From assembly GCA_021202635.1 (NCBI GenBank), contig JAJQCQ010000084.1, positions 1 to 64,000 on the forward strand: a stretch of DNA of 64,000 nt. Direction: 5' to 3'. Under the pieces are notes generated by a model. That model worked only from the letters and a program-made list of their open reading frames with translations. It was not told the origin of the DNA and did not search any database. Source of the DNA: Lachnospiraceae bacterium. Lineage in GTDB: Bacteria; Bacillota; Clostridia; Lachnospirales; Lachnospiraceae. Of this stretch, positions 7,748 through 16,220 are shown piece by piece. The translations under genes and the position numbers were made by a program. Position 1 is the first letter of the stretch, and every line of letters starts with the position of its first letter.

Positions 7748-8647
7748 TTATTCCGTATCTTCAAACCCGCAATTTGCAAGGCACCACTTTCGCCCCAGTT
7801 CCTTTTCACCAACATCCGGAAACCGGATGACCAGGGAAGAAGCATCTGCCTTTACTACCAGGCCCTTTCCAAACTTTTTATGTATCACAAATGTGCCAGG
7901 CCTTATGTCTGGTTCCGCCATCTGTGCGAATTTTTTCTCCGGTATATGCTCAGCAATATGTTCTCTGTTGCTAAAGGCAGGCGTTACCATTCCCCCGGTA
8001 TTCTCCCCATGATACAGGAACAGAAATGAATCCGGGTCTTTTACCTTTTCAGCCAGCCCCATTCTGGAAAGGGAAACAAAAGCAGCCGCAGCCTTCGCCT
8101 GGCAGTTTATGCTGGCGTTCGGATTAAACTCAATATCCGTAAAAGCATCATACTGCAATGCAGCCTGAGCCAGTATCTCATTTTCAAAAAGGGCGTTTAT
8201 GTAAATATAATCATAGAAAAAAGTCTTTGGCACCAGTGGGAAATCCCGGCCATCAAACATAAACCGAACCAGCGGGCCGCTCGTCTTCAGCCGCTCATCC
8301 TTCTTCGCTTCCCTGGGTGTCACAAGCATCAGGTCTTTATATGGACCGCCATTTCTGAAAACCTTCCCGGACTGGAACACACACTCCACCGGTACGCTTT
8401 TCCCCAGCTCCGGCACGTATTTAGGGAGGAAAAAGGCGCTCAGTGCCTCGCCGTATTCCTGCATGGATTTGCTGGAAATCTCCAGCACCTTTTTGCCAGG
8501 ACACCTGTTCCTGAATCCCTCATGCAAAGCCCGGATGTTCTTCTGCTTCTGTGTTTTTGCAAATCCGCCATTCCACTCGAAATCCACCTCAATCATTTCA
8601 AAAAAGGGGAACTTTTCCTTTGCCATATAAACCGGTCTTGCCGCCAT
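7748..8647 (-). CDS. NADAR (DarT1-antitoxin-type) protein with C-terminal Tudor-like domain
   Basis: Residues about 4-207 match the DarT1-associated NADAR family: RPVYMAK, then VDFEWNGGFAKTQKQKNI, LEISSKSMQEYGEALSAFFL, VECVFQSGKVF and GGPYKDLM. NADAR proteins are known to remove ADP-ribose from guanine and to act as antitoxins to DarT1 ADP-ribosyltransferases. Residues about 248-290 (GTFVIHKKFGKGLVVK...LVIRFPDVGEKEL) resemble the Tudor-like tail of PcrA/UvrD helicases, which binds nucleic acid or RNA polymerase. No DarT-like toxin gene is in the window, so it is an orphan here. Start ATG 8647 follows AGGAGG; two earlier in-frame ATGs lack it. It is first in a run with the unknown, radical-SAM and carbonic anhydrase genes. 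Confidence 0.75.
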   Translation of the reverse strand: MAARPVYMAKEKFPFFEMIEVDFEWNGGFAKTQKQKNIRALHEGFRNRCPGKKVLEISSKSMQEYGEALSAFFLPKYVPELGKSVPVECVFQSGKVFRNGGPYKDLMLVTPREAKKDERLKTSGPLVRFMFDGRDFPLVPKTFFYDYIYINALFENEILAQAALQYDAFTDIEFNPNASINCQAKAAAAFVSLSRMGLAEKVKDPDSFLFLYHGENTGGMVTPAFSNREHIAEHIPEKKFAQMAEPDIRPGTFVIHKKFGKGLVVKADASSLVIRFPDVGEKELGRKWCLANCGFEDTE

Positions 8648-8933
8648 AACTCTCTTCCTCCTTTGCATCATTGCCGTCCTTCCCGGCTATTGCCTTTTGC
8701 AGTTAAGCAATTGATAAACAGGGAAACTCCATACGTTGTAACCCCGATCTATACGATACACAAAAACAACCACTATTACAATAACCCTTATTTACTATCT
8801 TTCATGAAACTTTCACTGGAAAATACATCCGGAATATTATTGACGGAAAAGCAGACTGGGAATTCATAAGAACTTCTATTTTCAATAAAAGAGGCGGCCA
8901 TGCAGAGGGACAGCTTCCATTTTTCATCCGGCG
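8648..8933. other. 286-bp AT-rich intergenic gap
   Basis: This holds the upstream region of the NADAR gene (minus strand) and the end of the TrmH-type gene. No recognised gene, repeat array or RNA was seen. A 61-aa minus-strand frame overlapping the end of the methyltransferase gene (8788-8973) has no ribosome binding site or family resemblance. Confidence 0.5.
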
Positions 8934-9758
8934 TCATCCGGAAAAACGCGTCCCGCTTCTGCACAGCTGCCAAAAGGCGACCGCACTTGCAGCAGCCACA
9001 TTCAGGGAATCTACTCCATTTGACATCGGAATCCGCACCGTGTAATCACATTGAGCAATCGTCGAAGATTTCAGTCCATCTCCTTCTGTCCCCAGTACAA
9101 CCGCCAGCTGCGCGATCTCATTCAGAATCGGATCATCCAAAGGCAGAGACTTTTCACACAATGCCATAGCTGCCGTAAGAAACCCGCAGGAATGCAGCTG
9201 CGACACCCAGTCGTCTGTATCCAGCCATGCCCATGGAACCTGGAACACCGTCCCCATACTGACACGTGCTGACCGGCGATAAAGCGGGTCGCTGCACCCT
9301 CTGGTCAGCAATACCGCCTCCACTCCCAGCGCCGCAGCCGAGCGAAAAATTGCGCCGACATTCGTCGGATTCATCACATCCTCCAACACAGCAATCCGAT
9401 GCATCCGTCGGCAAAGCTCTTCCGCATCCGGCAGGGGGTTCCGCTGCATCAGGCACAGAACCCCTCGTGTCATAGAATATCCTGTAATCGTCTCAAGCAC
9501 ATCTTTGCCGGACGTGTATACCGGAATATCCGGATATCCCGCCAGCACCTCAGCCATCACTCCCTGGCACTGCGTCTTCTCCATCAGGAAAGACACTGGG
9601 ACATAGCCCGCTTCCAGTGCCCGCTTTATGACATTGGGACTTTCCGCAACAAAAAGCCCTAGCTCTGGTTCCTTATAATGAAGCAGCTGTCTCTCAGAGA
9701 GCTGTGAATAAGGAAGCAGCTCCGGCAGATCCAGATCGGTAATTTCCCTTGTTTTCAT
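8934..9758 (-). CDS. TrmH/SpoU-family RNA 2'-O-methyltransferase
   Basis: The SPOUT signature blocks are clear: NPTNVGAIFRSAAALGV (motif 1), VVLGTEGDGL (motif 2) and IPMSNGVDSLNVAAASAVAF (motif 3), together building the knotted SAM site. The N-terminal region (LFVAESPNVIKRALEAGY) is the substrate-binding domain of 23S rRNA-type members. It methylates a ribose in rRNA or tRNA; the target nucleotide cannot be told. Length (274 aa) is normal. It follows the alpha/beta hydrolase gene by 9 bp on the same strand, so they are probably co-transcribed. Confidence 0.9.
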   Translation of the reverse strand: MKTREITDLDLPELLPYSQLSERQLLHYKEPELGLFVAESPNVIKRALEAGYVPVSFLMEKTQCQGVMAEVLAGYPDIPVYTSGKDVLETITGYSMTRGVLCLMQRNPLPDAEELCRRMHRIAVLEDVMNPTNVGAIFRSAAALGVEAVLLTRGCSDPLYRRSARVSMGTVFQVPWAWLDTDDWVSQLHSCGFLTAAMALCEKSLPLDDPILNEIAQLAVVLGTEGDGLKSSTIAQCDYTVRIPMSNGVDSLNVAAASAVAFWQLCRSGTRFSG

Positions 9759-9767
9759 ACGTCTTTG

Positions 9768-10544
9768 TCATACTTCTTTCTTCAAAAAGTGTTCGACTGC
9801 CTCCAGTGCAATCTTTTCATGTTCTTTTGAAAATCCATGTTTCCCATCCGGAATGATTACAAGCTCTGCATTCTGATAGGCTTCCGCTGCCTTTTGTGCA
9901 TAGCTGCAATCGACGATTTCATCTTTTGAACCATGCACAATGATCACGGGACCAGGATAAGAACGAATCGCTTCGATTGCATCTACATCCAGAACAGACT
10001 GGGCATACGCTTTTCCAAGTTTCATCGGCCCACAATGAATGATTTCCGGAATATCGTCCGGATCAAATTCCGCAAACATCATCTTGCCGGCCCTTGCATC
10101 ATCTGGAATACATAATGCAGGATAAAACAGAATCAGCCGTGTGATCTTTTTTCCGAGTTCTGCCCCGACCAGTGCAGACACAAATCCGCCCTGGCTGCAG
10201 CCCATCAGGGTAATATTGTCTCTATCCACAAAAGGAAGCTTCCTTGTATAAGCAATGACTGCTTTCAGATCTTCTTTTTCTGTAAAAACAGTCATTTTCG
10301 TTGTATCATTATCACTCTTTCCATGAATGCAGCCGCCGTTAAAGTCAAAGCAAAATGCCGCAAAACCCTGTCCGGCAAGAAATTCAGCGTAATCTTCCGT
10401 GGTTTTGTAATTTGCCATAAAGCCGTGGCTGACAATCGCAATCGGAAGCTTTTCTCCATCCGGAATAAAAGCAAGGCCCTGAATTGTCATTCCATCACGT
10501 CTGCATAAAAATCTCTTCTTGGAAATCTTCATCTTTGCCACCAT
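9768..10544 (-). CDS. Alpha/beta hydrolase (cinnamoyl esterase-like)
   Basis: The protein has the alpha/beta-hydrolase core: oxyanion region IVSHGFMANYKTT, nucleophile elbow GCSQGGF (Ser), acid in VIIVHGSKDEIVD and catalytic His in DGKHGFSKEHE. The arrangement fits serine esterases of the cinnamoyl-esterase/LJ0536 type that act on small esters; the substrate is not known. The start ATG 10544 directly follows the TAA of a 24-codon remnant frame (TAAATG), with a second possible ATG four codons on. It has no signal peptide, so it is cytoplasmic. Confidence 0.88.
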   Translation of the reverse strand: MVAKMKISKKRFLCRRDGMTIQGLAFIPDGEKLPIAIVSHGFMANYKTTEDYAEFLAGQGFAAFCFDFNGGCIHGKSDNDTTKMTVFTEKEDLKAVIAYTRKLPFVDRDNITLMGCSQGGFVSALVGAELGKKITRLILFYPALCIPDDARAGKMMFAEFDPDDIPEIIHCGPMKLGKAYAQSVLDVDAIEAIRSYPGPVIIVHGSKDEIVDCSYAQKAAEAYQNAELVIIPDGKHGFSKEHEKIALEAVEHFLKKEV

Positions 10545-10619
10545 TTAACCTTTCATTTTCCCCAGCGCTTCCTCCTGCACCTCGATCACACCTGTTCCTC
10601 CGATCAATAATGCTTTCAT
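10545..10619 (-). pseudogene. Residual 24-codon leader frame, NAD-epimerase-like remnant
   Basis: The frame begins MKALLIGGTGVI, the exact look of an NAD-dependent epimerase/isoflavone-reductase N-terminus (Rossmann GGTG), after GGGAGG with a 9-nt gap to the ATG. It then runs EVQEEALGKMKG and stops, as though the N- and C-termini of a ~300-aa gene had been joined by an internal deletion. The stop touches the hydrolase ATG (TAAATG), so translation of the remnant may now serve to feed ribosomes to the hydrolase. Confidence 0.45.
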
Positions 10620-10705
10620 AAAATTAAAACCTCCCGTATTCTTCAAAGATAACTGCTCTTTCAAAGTATATCCGAAAAACCCTCTTAAAGCAACCGGAAA
10701 GTTAC

Positions 10706-10735
10706 TTGTATATCCCCCTTCTTTTGTGCTATACT
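10706..10735 (+). promoter_or_regulatory. Promoter of the zinc-ribbon gene
   Basis: TTGTAT (10706-10711), an 18-bp spacer and TATACT (10730-10735) lie 35 bp ahead of the ATG at 10771. The -10 box is good; the -35 is moderate. Confidence 0.5.
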
Positions 10736-10770
10736 CTGTAAGCAAAAAAGAAAGGCAAGGGATAATTGTT

Positions 10771-11130
10771 ATGTTTGTAATCATAGGGACTCAGCTGAAA
10801 AAAGAAGAGCTCGGTATCCTCCCGCAGGCGCAGACTTGCCCGCGCTGTCAGATGGATGTTCACTTTCAGGCCTTTCTGGAACAGAAATGGTTCACTGTTT
10901 TCTGGACGTCGGTTTTTCCCATGGAAAGCCACTATTACTTTCAATGTCCCTGCTGCGGCCTGAGATATCAGATGAGTAAGGATCAAATGATGGATCTTTT
11001 ATACAGTCAAAAAGCGGTCACGGACGATTGTGGTTCGGAGCAGGAGCTTACGATTCTTGATAAAGGTGCCAGACAGGCCGGACGATGGTATGCGCGTGCC
11101 AGAAAATACCTGCACGACCAGGGGGAATAA
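10771..11130 (+). CDS. Small protein with a four-cysteine zinc ribbon
   Basis: The 119-aa product has CPRC (residues about 23-26) and CPCC (about 60-63), a likely single zinc-ribbon site with a hydrophobic segment between them (FWTSVFPMESHYYFQ). The C-terminal half is helical and charged. Start ATG 10771 follows AAAGGCAAGGGATAA. No family recognised beyond 'zinc-ribbon domain protein'. It has its own promoter and is divergent from the hydrolase gene. Confidence 0.7.
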   Translation: MFVIIGTQLKKEELGILPQAQTCPRCQMDVHFQAFLEQKWFTVFWTSVFPMESHYYFQCPCCGLRYQMSKDQMMDLLYSQKAVTDDCGSEQELTILDKGARQAGRWYARARKYLHDQGE

Positions 11131-11230
11131 TTGTTACGCTTCACATCTGTAATGGTCAGTATCTCACATACCGGGACATGGTTTGGCCTGCAGCAAATGA
11201 TTACAACAGACCAGGAAAGAAGGACAAAAG

Positions 11231-13021
11231 ATGATTCAGGAGAGAATTGCCGCGCTTCGAGCGCGCATGGCAGAGGAAAAGGTAGACGCGTATCTGGTTC
11301 CGACGGATGATTTTCACGCATCCGAATACGTGGGAGATTATTTTAAATGCCGGAAGTATATCACGGGCTTTACCGGATCCGCAGGCACTGCTGTCATTAT
11401 GCAGGATATGGCCGGATTGTGGACAGATGGCCGCTATTTCATTCAGGCGGCGGCACAGCTGGATGGCAGCGGTGTAACGCTGTTTAAGATCGGGGAGCCG
11501 CAGGTACCGACCGTACATGAGTTTCTGGAGCAAAAGCTGAGCGCAGGTATGTGCCTCGGCTGTGATGGACGCACGGTCAGCTCGGAGGAAGCAGCGCAGC
11601 TCTCCTCTCTTCTGGATAAAAAAGGCGCTTCCATCCGATACGACCTGGACCTGATCGGCGATATCTGGAAGGATCGTCCGCCGCTTTCCTGTGAGCCGGT
11701 GATGGAACTGGATGTGAAATGGACAGGGGAAGCCCGCGCCTCGAAGATCGGGCGCATTCGCAGGTCGGTAGAAGAAAAGGGCGCGGATCTGTTTGTACTG
11801 ACTTCACTCGATGATATCGCATGGCTTTTGAATATCCGCGGCGGTGACATCCACTGCTGTCCGGTTGTGCTGTCTTATCTGGTTATGTCTGCGGATGAGG
11901 TTCTCCTGTTTGCAAATGAAAAGGCATTTCCAGATGAGCTGAAGCTCGCACTAAAAGCGGATGGCGTACGTATCTGCCCGTACAATGATGTGTATCGCTA
12001 TGTTTCGGAGATTCCCGCCGGCAGGAAGGTTCTCCTTTGCCGCGAAAAGGTGAACAGCCGTCTGACCGCATCGATTCCGGAGGGTGTCACAGTGCTGAAT
12101 CAGAAGAATCCGACGCTGCTTGCGAAGGCAGTCAAGAATCCGACCGAAGTGGAAAATGAACGCATAGCCCATATCAAAGACGGCGTAGCTCTGACAAAAT
12201 TTATCTATTGGCTGAAAACAAATGTCGGAAAGCTTCCAATGACAGAGCTGAGTGTGGAGGAAAAATTGTTTGCGTTCCGCCAGGAGCAGGAGCACTTCAT
12301 GGGGAACAGCTTTGACCCCATTATTTCCTATGGAGCTCATGCGGCGATGAATCACTATTCCGCTACCCCGGAAACAGATATCCCGATCAAATCGAAAGGC
12401 CTGCTTCTCGCAGATACAGGCGGACATTATCTGGAAGGGACGACGGATACTACACGAACGATTGCGATGGGACCGCTCACAGACGAACAGAAGCTGTATT
12501 TCACAGCCGTGCTGCGCGGTACGCTCAGACTTGCCAACGCAAAATTCCGCTATGGCACCACTGGTCTGAACCTGGATTACCTGGCGCGCAGTCCGCTCTG
12601 GGAGCTTGGAAAAGACTTCAATCATGGCACCGGACACGGCGTCGGCTATTTTCTGAACGTCCACGAAGGTCCAAACAGTTTCAACTGGAAGACAACCTCA
12701 ACACGCAAAGCGGACACCGTCTTCGAAGAGGGAATGATCACCTCCGATGAGCCCGGCTACTATGTAGAAGGCGGCTATGGCATCCGCCATGAAAATATGA
12801 TCGTCTGCGTAAAGGATAAAAAGACAGAATTTGGTCAGTTTATGCGGTTTGAACACCTCACCATGGTGCCGTTCGACCTCGACGCAATTGTTCCGGAGCA
12901 GATGTCTGAGCCGGAGCGGAAACTGCTGAACAGTTACCATGCGCAGGTTTATGAAAAGATCGCCCCGCACCTCAATGAGGAAGAAGCTGCGTGGCTGAAG
13001 ACCGCGACAAGAGAAATATAA
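11231..13021 (+). CDS. Aminopeptidase P family (M24B Xaa-Pro peptidase)
   Basis: At 596 aa it is the long, three-domain form of aminopeptidase P. Two creatinase-like N-terminal domains (VDAYLVPTDDFHASEYVGDY...FTGSAGTAVI, and RRSVEEKGADLFVLTSLDDIAWLLNIRG) precede the M24 pita-bread domain with metal ligands in LLADTGGHYLEGTTDTTRT, HGTGHGVGYFLNVHEGP, SDEPGYY and RHENM. It removes an N-terminal residue when proline is second, using two divalent metals, in the cytoplasm. Start ATG 11231 has GAAAGAAGGA upstream. Confidence 0.96.
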   Translation: MIQERIAALRARMAEEKVDAYLVPTDDFHASEYVGDYFKCRKYITGFTGSAGTAVIMQDMAGLWTDGRYFIQAAAQLDGSGVTLFKIGEPQVPTVHEFLEQKLSAGMCLGCDGRTVSSEEAAQLSSLLDKKGASIRYDLDLIGDIWKDRPPLSCEPVMELDVKWTGEARASKIGRIRRSVEEKGADLFVLTSLDDIAWLLNIRGGDIHCCPVVLSYLVMSADEVLLFANEKAFPDELKLALKADGVRICPYNDVYRYVSEIPAGRKVLLCREKVNSRLTASIPEGVTVLNQKNPTLLAKAVKNPTEVENERIAHIKDGVALTKFIYWLKTNVGKLPMTELSVEEKLFAFRQEQEHFMGNSFDPIISYGAHAAMNHYSATPETDIPIKSKGLLLADTGGHYLEGTTDTTRTIAMGPLTDEQKLYFTAVLRGTLRLANAKFRYGTTGLNLDYLARSPLWELGKDFNHGTGHGVGYFLNVHEGPNSFNWKTTSTRKADTVFEEGMITSDEPGYYVEGGYGIRHENMIVCVKDKKTEFGQFMRFEHLTMVPFDLDAIVPEQMSEPERKLLNSYHAQVYEKIAPHLNEEEAAWLKTATREI

Positions 13022-13126
13022 AGCAAAGATCGATCAGGCAGGCGGCCGTCTGCCTCCTGCTCGCCCGCGCGGGCCGGGTGCGGCATAAGCCGCAAAACTC
13101 CCTGCCCGGCCGTGCGCATGAAACAA

Positions 13127-13158
13127 GCAGGCGGCGCCGACCACTCAGCGCCGCCTGC
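13127..13158. terminator. GC-rich hairpin between convergent genes
   Basis: A perfect 11-bp inverted repeat, GCAGGCGGCGC (13127-13137) and GCGCCGCCTGC (13148-13158), with a 10-nt loop. It lies between the convergent aminopeptidase P and pgsA genes. There is no T-run on either side, so termination may be weak or factor-aided. Confidence 0.5.
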
Positions 13159-13192
13159 TGCACAGACGATATGACTATTTACCACGAATCCT

Positions 13193-13729
13193 TCACATCT
13201 GCCCATCCATAACGCCCCAGTTTTTACGCAGATAATCCACAAGGGAAATCACCGTCAGAAGCAGGGCGATCCAGACCACGATCTCTGACAGCGTATTCCA
13301 GACGGTTCCAAAATCATAGAGCAGCATCACAATCATGATCATCTGAAAGACCGTCTTGAATTTTCCCCAGTAGCTGGCTGCAATCACGGTTCCCTTATCG
13401 GAAGCCACCAGCCGGAAGCCACTGATGATAAACTCACGCCCAATAATGATAATCACCATCCACGCCGCCAGCTTCTGCTGCGCGACCAGACAGATCATGG
13501 CCGAGCAGACCAGGAGCTTATCCGCGATGGGATCCATAAATTTTCCAAAATCCGTCACCAGATTATTTTTTCTGGCAATATGACCGTCAAGCGCGTCCGT
13601 TGCGCTCGCAAGAATGAAAAGAATTCCCGCCCAGATATTTCCATAAGGAATACCGTCGACGAGCATCAGGACAACGAAAACCGGCACCAGGCATACACGA
13701 AGCATGGTCAGTTTATTCGGTAGATTCAT
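13193..13729 (-). CDS. pgsA: CDP-diacylglycerol-glycerol-3-phosphate 3-phosphatidyltransferase
   Basis: The CDP-alcohol phosphotransferase motif (D-G-x2-A-R-x8-G-x3-D-x3-D) is present as DALDGHIARKNNLVTDFGKF followed by MDPIADK, after the family start MNLPNKLTMLRVCLVPVFV. Several membrane helices follow. It makes phosphatidylglycerol-phosphate, the first committed step to PG and cardiolipin, in the cytoplasmic membrane. Length (178 aa) is usual. It overlaps the end of rimO by 17 bp, so the two are coupled in one operon with the DUF308 gene. Confidence 0.96.
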   Translation of the reverse strand: MNLPNKLTMLRVCLVPVFVVLMLVDGIPYGNIWAGILFILASATDALDGHIARKNNLVTDFGKFMDPIADKLLVCSAMICLVAQQKLAAWMVIIIIGREFIISGFRLVASDKGTVIAASYWGKFKTVFQMIMIVMLLYDFGTVWNTLSEIVVWIALLLTVISLVDYLRKNWGVMDGQM

Positions 13730-15050
13730 CCGCTATCTCTCCTATCAAATCATATTCCTGTGCGCCGGTGATGACCACCCGCGCAAAATCACCGGACATC
13801 AGTGTCTCTGAGGTATTAATAAACAAAAGACCGTCTACATTCGGTGCATCTCCGTAGGTCCGCGCTACATAAACATGGTCATCCGGAAGCTCTCCTTCCA
13901 CCATCGCGGTAACCGTACGCCCGACCATCCTCTGGGCACAGTCAAATGCAATCTCCTGCTGCAGCTCCATCAGATCCTCCTGCCAGGAAAGCTTTGTCTC
14001 CTCGTCATGCTGATCCGGCATAGCTGCCGCCGCAGTATCCTCCTCCTGAGAATAAGGAAACACACCGAGACGCTCAAATTCCATCTCATCAATGAAATCC
14101 ATCAATTCCTCATGCTGCTCCCTGGTCTCGCCCGGAAATCCGGCAATCAGAGTTGTGCGCAGCACAATATCGGGGATTTTCTCCCGCAGATTTTGAATGA
14201 TCTCTGTCAGGTCCGCGCGCGTCGTGCGCCGCCCCATCCGCTTTAATACCGCATCAGAGGCATGCTGGATCGGCAGGTCCAGATAATGGCAAATCTTCGG
14301 TTCACGGCGCATCACCTCAATCAGCTCATCATAAATTTCTTCCGGATAACAGTATAAAATCCGAATCCAGCGAATTCCGCTGATTTTGCAGAGTGCTTCC
14401 AGCAAAAGGTGAAGACATTTGCGCCCGTACAGATCCGTCCCATACAGAGTCGTCTCCTGCGCGACAAGGATCAACTCCTTCACCCCCTGCCCAGCCAGCG
14501 TCTCCGCCTGAGCAATCAGACGCTCCATCGGCACACTGCGGTAAGGTCCCCGCAGCTTCGGGATAATGCAATATGTGCAATGCTTGTCACACCCTTCCGC
14601 AATCTTCAGGTAAACGTAATGTCCGCCAGTCGTTACCACACGGCCCTCTCGCGGCTGCGGAAGCCGGTCAAGCGGCTCAACCTCCATGCGGCGCTCCCCC
14701 GCAAGCGCTGCCTCAATCGCGGAAACAATGTTTTCGTACGCGGTCGTGCCAAGCACCGCGTCCACCTCCGGCAGCTCATCGAGAATCTCCTGACGATAGC
14801 GCTGTGCCATACAGCCGGTCACCAGCAACGCCTTACAACTGCCGGCTTTCCGGTATTCTGCCATCTCCAGAATCGCCTGGACACTCTCGTCCTTTGCGTC
14901 ATTGATGAAACAGCAGGTGTTAATAATAATGATATCCGCCTCTGTCTCGTCATCGGTAATCTCATAGCCATGCGCAGTCAGAAGACCAAGCATTTCCTCC
15001 GAGTCAACCAGGTTTTTATCACAGCCCAGAGAAAGAAAAAGTATTTTCAT
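13713..15050 (-). CDS. rimO: Ribosomal protein S12 methylthiotransferase RimO
   Basis: An N-terminal MTTase domain with three cluster cysteines (SLGCDKNLVDSE, NTCCFINDAKDES, VTGCMAQRY) is followed by the radical-SAM motif CDKHCTYC and, at the C-terminus, a TRAM RNA/protein-binding domain (VEGELPDDHVYVARTYGDAP). The stretch KLRGPYRS and 445-aa length are typical of RimO rather than MiaB. It adds a methylthio group to a conserved aspartate of S12. Its ATG overlaps the stop of the DUF308 gene as ATGA, showing translational coupling. Confidence 0.96.
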   Translation of the reverse strand: MKILFLSLGCDKNLVDSEEMLGLLTAHGYEITDDETEADIIIINTCCFINDAKDESVQAILEMAEYRKAGSCKALLVTGCMAQRYRQEILDELPEVDAVLGTTAYENIVSAIEAALAGERRMEVEPLDRLPQPREGRVVTTGGHYVYLKIAEGCDKHCTYCIIPKLRGPYRSVPMERLIAQAETLAGQGVKELILVAQETTLYGTDLYGRKCLHLLLEALCKISGIRWIRILYCYPEEIYDELIEVMRREPKICHYLDLPIQHASDAVLKRMGRRTTRADLTEIIQNLREKIPDIVLRTTLIAGFPGETREQHEELMDFIDEMEFERLGVFPYSQEEDTAAAAMPDQHDEETKLSWQEDLMELQQEIAFDCAQRMVGRTVTAMVEGELPDDHVYVARTYGDAPNVDGLLFINTSETLMSGDFARVVITGAQEYDLIGEIADESTE

Positions 15051-15856
15051 AGCTGCGCCTCCCTGGCTGTCACTTCTATTTGACTCTCCTCAGGCAGACT
15101 GACCTGTACGGATTCCGCTTCCACGATATCATTCTCCCCGTCTTCCCTCTTCGATGTGACTTCCTCGCCATCCACCACGACTTCCTTATTTTTCTGCGCC
15201 TTCTTCTCCTGTTTTCTGGCTTTCTTCTCCGCTTTGGCGGCGTCAGAGCGATCCCACTCATTCCTGACAAGGACCGCGATATCTGTCTCAGGGTGATCCT
15301 TCTGCATCTTATTCAGCTTTTTCGTCCGGAGCTGAATGCAAAGCAGGCCAAGCAGGTTTGTCACCCCATCCAGAATCAGGCAGACACCGATATAGAGAAG
15401 CATCTGCGGATCACTTGCAAACGGGTAAACCAGCAACACAATCCCCAGAGCAATAATCAGCAGCGCAGCGATCAGTCCAATATACCAGCGCCTTACCAGA
15501 AGCTTTTTCATGCTGATGGTACTTTGAATCTTGACAATCGCGCCAAGAAGAAGCACCGTTGCCATGGCAAATGGCAAAACCATACTTAAAAATTCCGGCG
15601 TCAGCAAAATAAAGACTCCCAGCGCCACACAAACGACAGCAATCACAAGCTCCACCTGAAGGAATCCTTCCTGCCGCTTATCTCTGGTAAAATAAATCAC
15701 TCCGTAAGTGGCTCCAAGAACAATCAGGATAATTCCCAGCCCTTTGCCAATCATCTCAAGGGACAGCGATGGCCACAAAAGAAGCACAATTCCAATCGCT
15801 ACATAGAGAAACGAAAGGAAAATATAGCTCTTGCTGAATTCCCTTATTTTTTTCAA
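15047..15856 (-). CDS. DUF308 (HdeD-like) membrane protein
   Basis: Six hydrophobic segments in three pairs fill residues about 10-180 (for example YIFLSFLYVAIGIVLLLWPS and IGLIAALLIIALGIVLLVYP), the repeated layout of DUF308/HdeD proteins. A charged cytoplasmic tail with KAEKKARKQEKKAQKNKE and a Glu-rich end follows. The start codon is TTG at 15856, with GGAGGG 6 nt ahead. The function of the family in Firmicutes is unknown. It heads the run to rimO and pgsA. Confidence 0.85.
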   Translation of the reverse strand: MKKIREFSKSYIFLSFLYVAIGIVLLLWPSLSLEMIGKGLGIILIVLGATYGVIYFTRDKRQEGFLQVELVIAVVCVALGVFILLTPEFLSMVLPFAMATVLLLGAIVKIQSTISMKKLLVRRWYIGLIAALLIIALGIVLLVYPFASDPQMLLYIGVCLILDGVTNLLGLLCIQLRTKKLNKMQKDHPETDIAVLVRNEWDRSDAAKAEKKARKQEKKAQKNKEVVVDGEEVTSKREDGENDIVEAESVQVSLPEESQIEVTAREAQL

Positions 15857-15878
15857 AAGTATCCCTCCGTCTTAACTC

Positions 15879-15905
15879 GTTACAGGTCGCCCCGACTGAT
15901 TCACG
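15879..15905 (+). repeat. GTTAC-type dispersed intergenic repeat, copy
   Basis: GTTACAGGTCGCCCCGACTG, followed by ATTCACG, belongs to a loose family of intergenic elements with GTTAC(A/T)GGTC at one end (also at 4547, 27513 and 46574). It lies upstream of the DUF308 gene and after rpoZ. Confidence 0.4.
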
Positions 15906-15938
15906 TTATCTCAGTCACGATAAATGTGAACAGCAGCC

Positions 15939-16202
15939 TCAATTCTCCTGATCCGCCGTCTCTCCTCCCGGCAGAATCTTGAGCTGACCGGTGTACAGCT
16001 CTTCTACCGCCTTCGAGAGTGGTTTGGAAACAGAGAACGCTTTCATATCCTCACCGGCCCTGGACTGGCGCGCAATAATCTGACGCGCACGCTTAGACGT
16101 AGCCATCACAATCGAATAGCGGCTGTTCACAACCGGCGTATCGCCCTCCTCTACCTCACTGTTCACTACATTCATTAAATCTGAATACGATGGATGAAGC
16201 AT
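15939..16202 (-). CDS. rpoZ: RNA polymerase omega subunit
   Basis: The 87-aa protein has the omega signature: MLHPSYSDLMNVVN, then SRYSIVMATSKRARQI and KPLSKAVEELYTGQL. Omega helps assemble and stabilise the beta' subunit and is part of the (p)ppGpp site in some bacteria. It follows gmk on the same strand, the usual gmk-rpoZ order; AAAGGAG precedes its ATG. Confidence 0.95.
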   Translation of the reverse strand: MLHPSYSDLMNVVNSEVEEGDTPVVNSRYSIVMATSKRARQIIARQSRAGEDMKAFSVSKPLSKAVEELYTGQLKILPGGETADQEN

Positions 16203-16220
16203 AATTTTATTCTCCTTTCT

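Noticed and set aside
11951-12664. A 237-codon minus-strand frame inside the aminopeptidase P gene
   Set aside because: Antisense shadow of a well-conserved M24 domain.
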